Assembly: GCA_050084985.1 (NCBI GenBank)
Contig: JBITNC010000001.1
Location: forward strand, 9,052,001 to 9,116,000
DNA length: 64,000 bases
From: Nageia nagi
Lineage: Eukaryota > Pinophyta
Direction of reading: 5' to 3'
Shown here: positions 54,361 through 64,000 of the stretch, piece after piece
How positions within the stretch are numbered: the stretch's first letter is position 1
Layout: every line of letters begins with the position of its first letter
Made by a program: the position numbers and the translations under genes
The notes under the pieces: generated by a model
What the model was told of the DNA's origin: nothing
Database searches by the model: none
The model's input: only the letters and a program-made list of their open reading frames with translations

Positions 54361-54439
54361 AATTTTAATATATAATTAGATATTATTTTTTTATTATACT
54401 AATAATATTAGATTTTTATTAGCTTTATTTAGATATCAT

Positions 54440-55620
54440 CATGGATGATGACAAAAGGAAAGAAGTAAAGGAACATTTAAAGTCTTCTGAGCTAGTGAAA
54501 AAGAAAAAAATAGTGAGTATCAATATGTATTAATCTAATATCAATATATTTTATTTAATATTATTCATTTTGTAAAGCAAATAACTTCAAAAAAAAAAAT
54601 TTACAAATAGATACAATAAAAAAATTGTACAAATTGGCCACACAATGGATAGATAGGAGAGAAAAAGAAAGACTTGCTACTATTGACAAAAAAATGTGGA
54701 AGGTAATGGTGAAGAAAGTGAATGACGAGAAAGGATGTTGCAAATCCACAAGTGAGCCCTTATAATAGGAAAAAGCTACACACACACGATTTACCAAAAT
54801 ATTTTTCATTGGTTATACACATCTATTATGTTTCGTAAGAAAATAAGGGATTGAAGCCATGTTTGTGAGTATATTTAATTAATTATTTAATATTTTAAAA
54901 TAAATAAATAAATATTTATAATATTATTTAATTAAATATCTATTTTTGTAGTTCACCAAATATAATAGATGGCTAACAAAAGAATAAGTGAAACTTCACC
55001 TCAAACATGTTTTTCAAGTGTTTCAAACTTTGATGGAGGAATTGGTAAGTAATTAGTAATATTTTATGTGTTTTTAATTCATTAATTATATTTAATATTG
55101 ATGCATAAGATTTTTAATTTCTAATTATTTATTAATAATTACATAATTATTATTCACAGGGGAATTCACTAGTGCCTCATGACCATGAGGGTCATAATGA
55201 CATGGATCATAATCAGGATTAGGATACCAATGATCATGATGCCCTCAAGGTATTAGATGATGAGGATGAGTGTGGTTATGGTTACAATGATAGGGAGTGA
55301 TACTCCCCATAATGTTTAATGGTAAGTAATTATTAACATTTTATCGAATTTTAATTAATTAATTATATTTGATATTGATGCATAAATTTTTTAAGTTTTG
55401 ATTATTTACTAATATTTATATAATTATTATTTGTAGGGGACTTAAATAATGCCTTGTGACTAGGATGGTCAAGATCAAGATCAAGATCATTTTGTAGCCA
55501 TGGACCAAGATGCCAATGATCAGGATGCCCGCAAGGGGTTAGATGATGAGGATAAGTGTGGTTATGGTAGTAGTGATAGTGAGGGATACTCCCCATGATG
55601 TTGATGTTGATCATGATTTG
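54440..55620 (+). pseudogene. Unrecognised degenerate gene-like region with duplicated exon-intron unit
   Basis: A short opening reads MDDDKRKEVKEHLKSSELVK (54443 on). Further on comes LATQWIDRREKERLATIDKK with MWKVMVKKVNDEKGC (54638-54740), and at 54969 on MANKRISETSPQTCFSSVSN, FDGGIG, ending at a GGTAAGT donor-like site (55044). Acidic, H/D-rich pieces LVPHDHEGHNDMDHNQD and DDEDECGYGYND follow TTCACAGGGG-type acceptors. The unit recurs 277 bp later. A transposase-like protein of the CACTA type is possible, but no diagnostic motif is seen. Confidence 0.35.
55045..55600. repeat. 277-bp tandem duplication of a putative intron plus exon
   Basis: GGTAAGTAATTA(G/T)TAA occurs at 55044 and 55321. 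Both copies run through AT-rich intron-like sequence with AATATTGATGCATAA or ATATTGATGCATAA, an acceptor-like (T/C)A(C/G/T)AGGGGA, then GCC(T/C)(C/T)(A/T)TG and a GATGATGAGGAT(G/A)AGTGTGG block. They end ATACTCCCCAT(A/G)A. Confidence 0.85.
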
Positions 55621-55639
55621 ATTCATAATCATTATAAAA

Positions 55640-56300
55640 ATAGATATTTTTTTTCACTTTCTATAATTTTATACCTTGAGTATAAATTTTTGAAATTTAA
55701 AGTATTTTTGATGTGTTTCCAATTTATGCCTTGAGTTTTAAATTTATATTTTAAAATTTTAATGTTATATTTATTAATTATATTTATTTATTTAATTGAA
55801 TTCAATTTAATTAAATTTAATAAATAAATTAAATTTATTTGATTAAAAAAATAAAAAAATATATATTAAAATCGATAAATTTAATGTAAAATAATGTCAT
55901 AATTAATATAAAAAATCCTTAAAAATATCACATTTTAATGCTAAACCTAATGCCAAAATTGATGTAAATTAATATAAAAATTAACAAATTCTGATGTTAA
56001 GTACAATACAAAACATTACACTAGTTTTTTTTTTTATGCTAATACTAACACCAAAATCACAAATTTTAATGCCAAATATGATGTTAAGCATGACACTATT
56101 CTTTGCTTTATGAAACTATTACTCATGCCATTTTTATTTTATGATGCTAATATTGATGCCAAATGCATGAATCTATGATGCCAAAATTAACACTAGTTTT
56201 TTATATTACCCCTAGCATTAGGCATGGAATTAGACTGCAAATCTTTTTTTGAAAAAAAAATACACTACATTTTGATGCCATTTCTGACACCAAATGGCTT
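55640..56300. repeat. GATGCCAAA-motif cluster
   Basis: Variants of (G/A)ATGCCAAA and GACACCAAA occur at about 55949, 56049, 56070, 56155, 56177 and 56275-56290, with complement-like TTTGATGCC. ACACTAGTTTTT occurs twice (56018, 56188) and TACACTACATTTTGATGCC near 56261. A dense short-motif cluster beside a CACTAC word resembles the subterminal region of a CACTA transposon. No matching other end is found. Confidence 0.45.
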
Positions 56301-56839
56301 AAATTTAGTAGTACAAACTTTTAAGGTTTGATGGACCAGATACTATAAAACATAAAGTGTCAACTTCGCCAAGGCAAGGCTAAAGTGGAAGAATCACTCT
56401 AGAATAAGATATAAGTAGTAGTGGATAACTACTAATTTTGTAGTCGATAGGATTAATATGTTATATATTTTAGCCTAAGCCAATTTTAATCCAATTAAGG
56501 GATTTTTTATAAAATAATATCATCAAGAGATTTAAGTTTAATTTTTAAATTTAAAATATCAAATTTTTGGGACCTTAAAATCCCCCCTTTCAACTTGATA
56601 AAGAAATCATATATTTGAATAGATAAAAAAATTAAATGTTAGGTAAACAAAATCGATGGATAATATGTGAAATTATAATTTTGTAATTAAATATTGATCA
56701 TGTTTATAGAACAAAGTTGTCAATGCCTTAAGCATAAATGTATTATTGTTAAAACATGTAAGGATGGAAATTGTAGGCTTAGCTCATATGAAAGAGTTAA
56801 ATGGAAAATACTCAAAGTTTATAGATATATGGTAAAGTT
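56301..56839. other. No recognised feature
   Basis: About 540 bp of AT-rich sequence. The open frame at 56694-56876 has little similarity, apart from its end, which leads into the integrase region. Confidence 0.45.
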
Positions 56840-58130
56840 GTTAAGAATAAAAGGTATGGAAGGATTTATTCATTAAAGAAGGATTATTATTTCAAAATCA
56901 CCAATTATATTTACCCCAAGGTTCATTATAATAAAATTTAATTAAAGAAACACATGGAGGAGTATTAGAATGACATTTTGACAAAGAGAAGATACTACTA
57001 TATATGCATAAGAAGTACTTTTTACCAAATATGGAAAAGGATACAGATAAATGCATGGTTAAATATCCTATAATTAATTATCAAAATGGATGAGGCAAAA
57101 TACAATTTTATGTACACCCCTTACTTATACCAAACAAGCCATAGAAGGATATAAGTATGGACTTTATATTGAGGTTTCCAAGCATGAAAATAAGATATGA
57201 CATATTTTTGCAATGGTAGATCGGTTATCTAAGATGATATATTTTATATAAGAAGATAAAAGATGCTTCACATATCACTAAGCTATTCTTTTAAGAAATT
57301 ATTACAATGCATGGGCTATTGGGAAGGACCACAATTGATTATGATACCGTATATGAGTCATTTTTGGAGATAACTATGGCAACATTGGGTATCATGCTAG
57401 ATTTTAGCTCAACATATGATCCTTAAAGAGATGGATAGATGGAGGTAGAAAACAAAAGTTTGGGAAATTTACTTAGGCATTTGGCTAGCAATAAAATCAA
57501 GTAATGGGATATAGTGATAGCATGAGTAGAATTTATGTATAATAATTTAGGGAATATATTGATAAAATTCTCACTATTCTATATAATTTATGAGATATCT
57601 CCTAAGGAATTAACCAATTTGATCAATGTGATCACTAAAAGGAAGAATGCAAAAGAAACTTTTATTGAAAATGTGAAATAGATGAATAAATAAATTCAAT
57701 AGCAAACCACCAAAAGTAATCAATGTTATAAGTAAATTATCAAAGAAGAGGAGAATAAGATCATTTAAGATTGGTGATTCAATTACAATTTATATAAGGA
57801 ATGAAATATTTTGAACTAGAACATATAAAAAAACTAAAATATAAGAACCTGCAAGATTGTAAGAAATTTTTTAGATAACGCATATGAAGTAGACTTACCT
57901 GTAGGGATGGACATATACCCAATATTTAATTTTTTCAACTTGTATCCCTATACTAAGCAGAATATTTCAAGTGAACACTTGAATGAATTAGATGACAATA
58001 TAAAGGATTAGGCAAAGCACATACTTAAGAAGTAAAGAGTATAAATATAATAGGTGTTATAAGAGTGAAAAACTAATAATATAAGAGGAAGAGAATATAA
58101 ATAGTACTTAGTAAAGTGAAACAATAAAGG
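56840..58130 (+). pseudogene. Element F: Gypsy integrase remnant
   Basis: The reading gives EGLLFQNHQLYLPQGSL, then LIKETHGGVLExHFDKEKIL and YMHKKYFLPNMEKDTDKCMV, the zinc-binding part. The core reads IPNKPxKDISMDFILRFPSM, then MVDRLSKMIYFI, a broken second D region, and LGNLLRHLASNKIK-like text with QWDIV. The tail includes KFSLFYIIYEISPKELTNLI. It follows the plant chromovirus integrase order, in many frames. No LTR for it is recognised; its upstream RT is missing. Confidence 0.75.
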
Positions 58131-58307
58131 TCCAAATAAATATCTATGTCTAATCGAGTTAATTTGATAACATTTTTAGAGCTCATTTATTTTTTGTGTA
58201 GAAGGAATAATGTAAGAGCATCTCAAATATCCAAATACCCAATCTTTTCTAATGAATATTATGTATTATTTTAAATATTTTTATCTATTACCTAAATATT
58301 AACTCAA
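58131..58307. other. Spacer between elements F and H
   Basis: About 180 bp of AT-rich sequence with no feature. Confidence 0.5.
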
Positions 58308-58584
58308 TGTAAAATACTAAATAATTCTTCACATAAATATTAGCCAATTAATAAGCAATAAACATCAAATTGGACCTCTAAGCATGCCACAAATTGATCT
58401 AAGGCATCAAATAGGTACAAATGTGTGCCAAAAATCCTAACAACTCACTATACAAGCCAAATAACACCTTAATTTCCCAATGTCATACATAAGGAATAAA
58501 TATTACATTAAATACATCAAAATATGAGACAAGAATGGGAGATCAAGTGTGTTAATGCTTCATTAAGAGAGAAATGAGAAGTAT

Positions 58585-59429
58585 TGTTTACAAATAAAAT
58601 TGAGCGTGCAAATAGGCAAATATCTACAAACTCAATATTATCTGTATTTAAGCTACGGATAGCAATTTATTCTAGATAGCAATAAATAAAATAACCAATT
58701 CAGAAATGTAATTGTACCAACCTAGACTATAATTTATGTACTTACCTCACAGAATGTACCTGACAACGAAAGATGAAGATGTTGGCGATATACTGATAAT
58801 TAGCTACCTTTCCAACAATGTTATGACCTGTGAAAATGCAAAAAGAGGACCGCAGGTGATCTGTTTCAGTGATATAAGAGCATCGACGGTGTTCTTTCAT
58901 TCGTAAAGGAGCATCGACGGCCTTCATTTGATGATTCTCAACTTCTTGATCAAGTCCAAAACTTCAATATGGATGTCTCGGATAGCAGTATGATATCAGA
59001 ATAGATCTTGGATGTCAGGATAGCTTGCGAAAGGAAGCACACAAACCACAGCCTTATAGGCGGTACCAAGAGATACCTTAAGGGGTAGCCACTTACAAGA
59101 CCATACGTGGGATCATGTGTATCCTTGTTATGTGGACTTACTATTAGATCCCTTATTTATATAGATAATAGATAATACAACCCATGGGTCGGCATGCATC
59201 TACATAAATAAGGATAATTCACAATATTCAAGATAAACACACTAATAACAAGATAATTCATGCAATATTCAAGATAATCCATGCAATATTCAAGATAATC
59301 ATTATAAAATTCATATTCAAGACAAACATTGATATTATCACTTTAATACATTCAAGACATATATTTAGGCCAAGCATATTTCATTAATTTATTGATTTAA
59401 AAACATAAATTCATTTTTATGTGTTAACA
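58585..59429 (-). repeat. Solo LTR inserted in element H's left LTR
   Basis: An 845-bp piece with TGTT...AACA ends, flanked by perfect AGTAT duplications (58580-58584 and 59430-59434). It is absent from the right LTR of H, where the same site reads GAGTACAAGC uninterrupted. A TATA-like TATATAAATAAG sits on minus at 59152-59163, so it probably reads on minus. It has more CpG than the surroundings. The parent family is not present elsewhere in the window. Confidence 0.85.
59152..59164 (-). promoter_or_regulatory. TATA-like box in the solo LTR
   Basis: On minus it reads CTATATAAATAAG, a near-canonical TATA box placed about 265-280 bp from the element's TGTTAACAC start. Confidence 0.55.
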
Positions 59430-59939
59430 AGTATAAGCAATACTAGTCCCTAAAGGGCTCAATATTGGCCTCTAAAGAGCTATCTAGGATACATTAATGT
59501 ACAAATATGATCTCTAATGCATCTATATCATAGAACAACCACACTCTACTAGATCTCTAGACACCTCACTGAAGAGCTTCCTCATAATCTAGATCCAAGT
59601 TAAGATGAAAAGTTCAATTCCAAAATGTCATTGGATGGATACAAAGGTGTAGATCCCTATAGATTCCTCAAGGTAGGGTAACCTAACATCATGAATATTC
59701 ACCTCAACCATTAGTCAAAAGGTATTCCAAGCCTTCTAGACTCTCCCTAGTTTACATGCCCAAGGGTGCTTGATGATGCTAAGTCTGATAAATTTGAAGA
59801 GAATAAAGGGTTTTAATATAATAATCAATGTATATTTACAATGAGGCTATAATATTTTTTATGACATTCCTTGGATCTAGATCTCATGTAGAATTCATCA
59901 CGCGACCTCTCCAATCCAATGTTATCCTCCTAAAGGATC

Positions 59940-60110
59940 CAAAATACCCAATGTGGATGCCTAGGGATCATGCATGCCCAATGTTGGTGTTTAGGGATCA
60001 TGCATACCCAACGTGGATGTCTAAGGACCATACATGCCCAACATGGGTGTATAGGAGTCATGAATGCCATCATGGTGTCTAGGAGTCATGCATGGATGCT
60101 TAGGTATTGT
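59940..60110. repeat. 30-bp minisatellite in element H LTR
   Basis: (C/T)TAGGGATCATGCAT(G/A)CCC-type units start at 59961, 59991, 60021 and 60051, exactly 30 bp apart, with shortened copies at about 60079 and 60100. Because 30 is a multiple of three, chance frames run through it on both strands. Confidence 0.9.
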
Positions 60111-60388
60111 CATTGGCCAAGGTGGGGCTCTAGGTGCTATCCTAGGTGCTATACAAGACTTAAGATTCCCACAATAAATATTTAGGATCTTCAAGTGTAC
60201 AAATAAATAAATAAAATAACTCATCCTAAGCTTGGGAGGAAAAATTCCCTCTTTAGGTCTCACAATGTGGTTCCAATGAACCATTCTTTTTCTATCCCAA
60301 ATAACTAATAATGCAAACATAAAATATTTACAAAGGGAACATTTAGGATCCCAAATTTACTTATTTTTGTTAAAAAGAGGATGTTGCA

Positions 60389-60402
60389 ATGCTTCCCCTC
60401 TC
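60389..60402 (-). other. Polypurine tract of element H
   Basis: On minus it reads GAGAGGGGAAGCAT just before the TGCAACATCC start of the left (3') LTR. Confidence 0.75.
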
Positions 60403-60794
60403 AAATTGCTTTCTCTTAAGAAATTGTAAAATACCAAAAGGACTTATCATCCAAGCATGCTTTGGTAAAAATGTATGCATTAGCTAAAACTTCTTTAGGT
60501 AGAATGCAACTTCAATATGTTAATTCAATAAATCATCCAATGAAATCCATGTGGAAGCTATTGGAATAACTATCCTTGTGATAATATTTTCACTTCTTTG
60601 GATGGAGAAGGAAGTATCCTTCAATTTTCAAACATAAGAGTTATGTACAATCCTTCTTTTGAAACTATTTTCAACCATGTTAGTGATCGAAAAGATACAT
60701 GATAGGTTTGAAATATTAATGCACTCATCTTCATTCAAATCAATCTTTAGCATGTGATTCTAGCTTCTATACATTGTATGTAATAATTCTGATA
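60403..60794 (-). other. Element H interior after the protease
   Basis: About 390 bp next to the polypurine tract, without RT or any other domain. It may be 3' untranslated sequence left after a pol deletion. Confidence 0.5.
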
Positions 60795-61700
60795 TCAAAA
60801 TGAAGTCTTTTTTATAAAGAGCAATCCATATAAAGATACAACCTTAAACCCATAATTTGTAAGAAAAAAAATTTTATATAGTAGTCCATATTGTAGTCTT
60901 CTTTCTATACAAGAATTTAACATAGCAATCCACATTAAGCACAAAATTATAGCTATGAGTATTTGTAAAAAACTTGAAATGCTGAGGGTCTTAGCAAATG
61001 TATTGTTCCACCTTAGGGTTGTGATATTATCTTGCAAAACTATAGGAAAAAGCAAGTGTGAGTGAAAATAAATGAAGCTCTTCCTCCTTATCAAGAGCCA
61101 AGCCCTCCTTGTGTCCAACATTGCATTACATGGATTTTTCTTCCTCTCATGGTATAGAAAAAATACTTCCATCCTTTTATTTTTCACTTGAGGACATTCT
61201 TCCTTGATTCCTTGCAAGGTATGAGTCTTCTCATTAATATAAAAATTCATAGTTAAATTTTTATAATTGGTGTGAATATCACCTAATTCAAACAACCATT
61301 TTACTCCCCAAATTACATGAGGATGGCCATCAAGAGGGTACACATAAACATTTTCTCTAGCAATATAACCTTGCAATCTTACCACAAAATTTTTATAACT
61401 TAAAAAACAAGAGTAAGTTTACCATTAGCATTAGAAAATTTAAACCCTTAAAAACTTTTGGTTTTAATTCTTCTCTTGCTTACAAAATTTTCATCAATAA
61501 AATTATGAGTAGCAATAGGATATATTAAGACCATTACCTCTTTTCCTCCTACTTGGATAATTACCTTCAAGGTAAAATATTTTGGTGCTCCTTTATGGGA
61601 AGCAATCATGCTTCCAAGGGATTCTTCCTCCTTGGATGTTTCCTCATGCTCCAACACATCCACATTAGACTCCAAATTAGAACCATTATCATCATGAGGA
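60795..61700 (-). pseudogene. Element H retropepsin remnant
   Basis: The N-terminal part (61448-61675) reads GAPKYFTLKVIIQVGGKEVM, then VLIYPIATHNFIDENFVSKR. The catalytic DTG/DSG-containing stretch is replaced by IYPIATHNFID, so the enzyme is dead. The C-terminal part (61130-61385) reads MVRLQGYIARENVYVYPLDG, then HPHVIWGVKWLFELGDIHTN and NLTMNFYINEKTHTLQGIKE. The remainder of the 196-codon frame (60795-61130) has no known domain. The two pieces are separated by a frame change near 61400. Confidence 0.8.
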
Positions 61701-63095
61701 AGGACCTTAATGTAATGTACTTACCCTTTGCCTTGATAACTATGCCTTGGTTCCTATGCTTTCTCATAGTGGAAATATTTACCTTTCTCCCTTAATTTTT
61801 TCCTAGTAGTTGCAACCAACTGATTGATTCTTGATGGGAAGAATGTATTAAGCTTGTTGGTCACTTCTTTTTTTTCTGTAATGTTTCTCATAACATACCC
61901 CTTGTGCATTTATGCACCTTTTAGGGTAGCCATAGTGGGATTCAAATGATATGCAACCATTATCTCATCATCAAGGGTTTTTAGCATTGAAAGTTTCACC
62001 ATCCCTTTTAAGGGTTCCATTAATCCCTATACAAAAATGAAATTTGGCCTCTCCTCCAAAATATTGTGAATCATCACTTCTATCTTTTGAAATTGTGAAA
62101 TATAATCATCAATTATTCCTTGTTGCTTTAGAGATGTGAGCTCTCTAAAATAATCATTTTCCTACTTTTTGTCAAAATGTTTTACCAATATTCTATCAAA
62201 ATCATCAAAATAATAAATATAAGAATATTCTTGATTAATTTCCCCATGTTACTACCATTCAAGAGCATCTCCTTCAAAATGAAATGATGCAAAATGGATG
62301 GCATCTTCTTTGATCATGTTGGGATCAAGGTGAAGTACATTTGGACTTGATGTAGCCATGCCCTAGCCATCATCTTCTTTCCATCATAGATGGGTACTTG
62401 CATTTTATATATCTTTGTTGTAAGTCTTTCTTTTCACCCCATGAATTCCCTTGATAATGGGTTCCATGAGAATTACTTCCTTTCAGACCTAATATCTTCA
62501 AATAACTACTAAAATTCACATCTTTTCTCAATTCTAAATCAATCATGTAATAATATTTAAAAATATAATTTAATTCAAGGGGGTTTGGGACCCAATTTTT
62601 TTACCTCATTTGAAGATCTTTTGGAAAATATGCACTTAAGCAATTTACAAATTATTAGCAACTCCCCTATCTTCCCAACATCCTCCTATAAAAATCATCC
62701 TAAGAGTGGGTTAGTCTCACATGATGCTTTATGGGAGTGGGATCTCATGAATGCATGCTCCTGATGACTCATTAAACCATGATGAGTGGATCCTCTATCT
62801 CTCAAACTATGCGATCTCCTTAGGATAGGCTCTCTTTCACTCCTCTCCTCTTCTTGTGGATCATCTTTTTCATTTGGGATGGAACATGGGGGACTAGGAT
62901 TCCTCATATTTCTTTTTGATTCATTATCTCTCCTAAACCAAGCATCTATTTTAGTTGTTTTATTATGCAATACCTCAATCATGTTATTCATGTTTGTAAG
63001 GAGATCATTGAATTTTCTCTCTAAAGTGGACTCCCTGGCTGGTGTAGGAATCCTTCTTATGTACAGAGGACATCTACCTCTTTTGGTCAAATTAC
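61700..63095 (-). pseudogene. Element H gag remnant
   Basis: The 62695-63090 frame opens MTKRGRCPLYIRRIPTPARE, then LERKFNDLLTNMNNMIEVLH, a coiled-coil-like stretch. An acidic and arginine-rich part follows (EKDDPQEEERSEREPILRRS). The capsid-like part near 62250-62330 reads DAIHFASFHFEGDALEW, the usual A...L.G.A..W pattern of Gypsy gag. The rest is spread over frames. The plus-strand frame 62786-63106 is its shadow. Confidence 0.7.
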
Positions 63096-63289
63096 CTTCA
63101 CCATAATGCTTCCATCCTATACATATTCCATCTAAGGGTCATGAGCCTCATTATGGATAGATTTGGCTAGGGTTTCTTCTTGCAACACCCGCTTCCCACT
63201 TTTCCTTATTGAAGCCATGTTCATTCTAACACTAGATCTAGTACAATAGCTATGAATTGTAGGTCTCATTCATAGGCTAGCTAGATCAA

Positions 63290-63301
63290 GCTCTGATACC
63301 A
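63290..63301 (-). other. Primer-binding site of element H
   Basis: On minus it reads TGGTATCAGAGC, the initiator tRNA-Met type, followed by TTGATCTAG. It abuts the right LTR. Confidence 0.88.
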
Positions 63302-63302
63302 T

Positions 63303-64000
63303 TTTAAAATCTTAAATAATTCTCCACATAAATATTAGCCAATTAATAAGTAATAAATATCAAATTAGGCTTCTAAGCATGCCAAAAAGTAATCTAAGGT
63401 ATCAATCATGTACAAAAATATACCAAAAATCCCAATGATTCACTCTACAAGCCAAATAACATCTTAATTTCCCAACATCACATACAAGGAATAAATATTA
63501 AATCAAACACACTAAAATATGAGATAATAATGGAAGATCAAGTATTCCAATGCTTCATTAAGAAAGAAATAATGAGTACAAGCAATACAATCCCTTAAGG
63601 GCTCAATGTTAGCCTCTAAGGAGCCACCTAGGTATATTGATGTGTAGAATGATCTTTAATGCAAATATCTTGTAGAATAACCACACTTTACCAAATATGT
63701 GGATGCCTCATTAAAGAGATTCCTCATAAGCTAACTCCTAATGAAGAGAACAAGTGAGATTCCAGAATGCCACCAGATGGATTCAAAGGTGCATATTGCT
63801 ATGGACATCTTAAGGTAGGGTAATCTCATAACATGAACATTCATATTAACCACTAGTCAAAAAATGTTCCAGGCCACTTGGAATCTCCCTAGGCTACATG
63901 CCCAAGGATGCTTGAAAATGCCAAGTATTTGATAACTCCAAAGAAAAGTAAGGGTTCCAAGATAATAATCAATATATCTCTACAATGAGGCTCTAATATC
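63303..64000 (-). repeat. Right (5') LTR of element H, truncated by window edge
   Basis: About 700 bp matching 58308-58584 and 59435-59860 of the left LTR. It lacks the solo LTR. The rest of the LTR lies beyond base 64000. Confidence 0.85.

Larger units (their letters stand above)
58308..60388 (-). repeat. Left (3') LTR of element H with nested solo LTR
   Basis: Plus view TGTAAAATACTAAATAATTC to GAGGATGTTGCA. It matches the right LTR 63303-64000 (for example AAATATTAGCCAATTAATAA, TTAGTCAAAA, CAATGAGGCT). With the solo LTR at 58585-59429 removed it is about 1.23 kb. The 59828-60185 open frames are shadows over a 30-bp minisatellite. Confidence 0.88.
58308..64000 (-). mobile_element. Element H: internally deleted Gypsy-type element (gag and protease only), runs off window
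   Basis: Left LTR 58308-60388 (including a foreign solo LTR) and right LTR 63303 to beyond 64000 flank a 2.9-kb interior on minus. The primer site TGGTATCAGAGC is on minus at 63290-63301, and the polypurine tract on minus at 60389-60402. The interior holds gag and protease only; no RT, RNase H or integrase is found. The LTRs differ at about 20 of the first 145 bases by eye. Confidence 0.85.

Noticed and set aside
55402-55632. Histidine-rich minus frame as a metal-binding peptide
   Set aside because: It arises from the GAT/ATG-rich acidic exon read backwards.
60021-60320. 99-codon minus frame over the 30-bp minisatellite
   Set aside because: Its codons are the minisatellite itself and nearby LTR sequence; overlapping frames exist on both strands because 30 is a multiple of three.

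Overview
The window looks like nuclear DNA from a seed plant with a very large, repeat-filled genome. The composition is AT-rich, nearly everything is decayed retrotransposon, and conifer-type genomes fit best, but the species cannot be named from this sequence. I see no intact host gene, no rRNA or tRNA gene, and no bacterial or CRISPR feature. The longest open frame is 225 codons, inside a reverse transcriptase. Almost every other frame is broken by single-base stops, often where CAG, CAA or CGA is expected.

Layout, left to right. Bases 1-4217 hold the 5' part of a minus-strand Ty3/Gypsy element (element A) that runs off the left edge. Bases 4218-4803 and 10562-11182 are the 3' untranslated end and 3' LTR of a Ty1/Copia element (copia-1). 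It was split by a Gypsy chromovirus with both LTRs (element B, 4804-10561). Bases 11306-17187 and 25459-26046 are a second Gypsy element of A's family on the plus strand (element C, Tat/Ogre-like with a second RNase H). It was split inside its integrase by a complete Copia element (element E, 17188-25458).

Next come ~200-bp tandem repeats (26225-26820) and a degenerate satellite built from the plant telomere word TTTAGGG (26925-27420). Remnants of the same satellite recur at 37738-37837, 44155-44304, 51897-51960 and 54020-54360, so one array seems to have been broken by later insertions. These include an L1-type LINE (from 27421), itself interrupted by a CpG-retaining GC-richer island (about 31850-33900), a Gypsy chromovirus with both LTRs (element D, 37838-44154), and an LTR-bounded unit (element G, 44305-51896). 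G carries a minus-strand gag and a plus-strand plant mobile domain (PMD) pseudogene.

From 52 to 58 kb there are simple and tandem repeats, an unrecognised degenerate gene-like region with a duplicated exon-intron unit, and a Gypsy integrase remnant. The last part (58308-64000) is a minus-strand Gypsy element (H) with gag and protease only. Its left LTR contains a solo LTR with a perfect 5-bp target duplication, and its right LTR runs off the window.

The genes do not form a working pathway. They are successive layers of nested insertions, and relative order can be read from target duplications, split reading frames and LTR divergence. B and D have the most similar LTR pairs (about 4% different by eye). 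E and H are older (about 13%). All divergence values are rough by-eye counts, not alignments.
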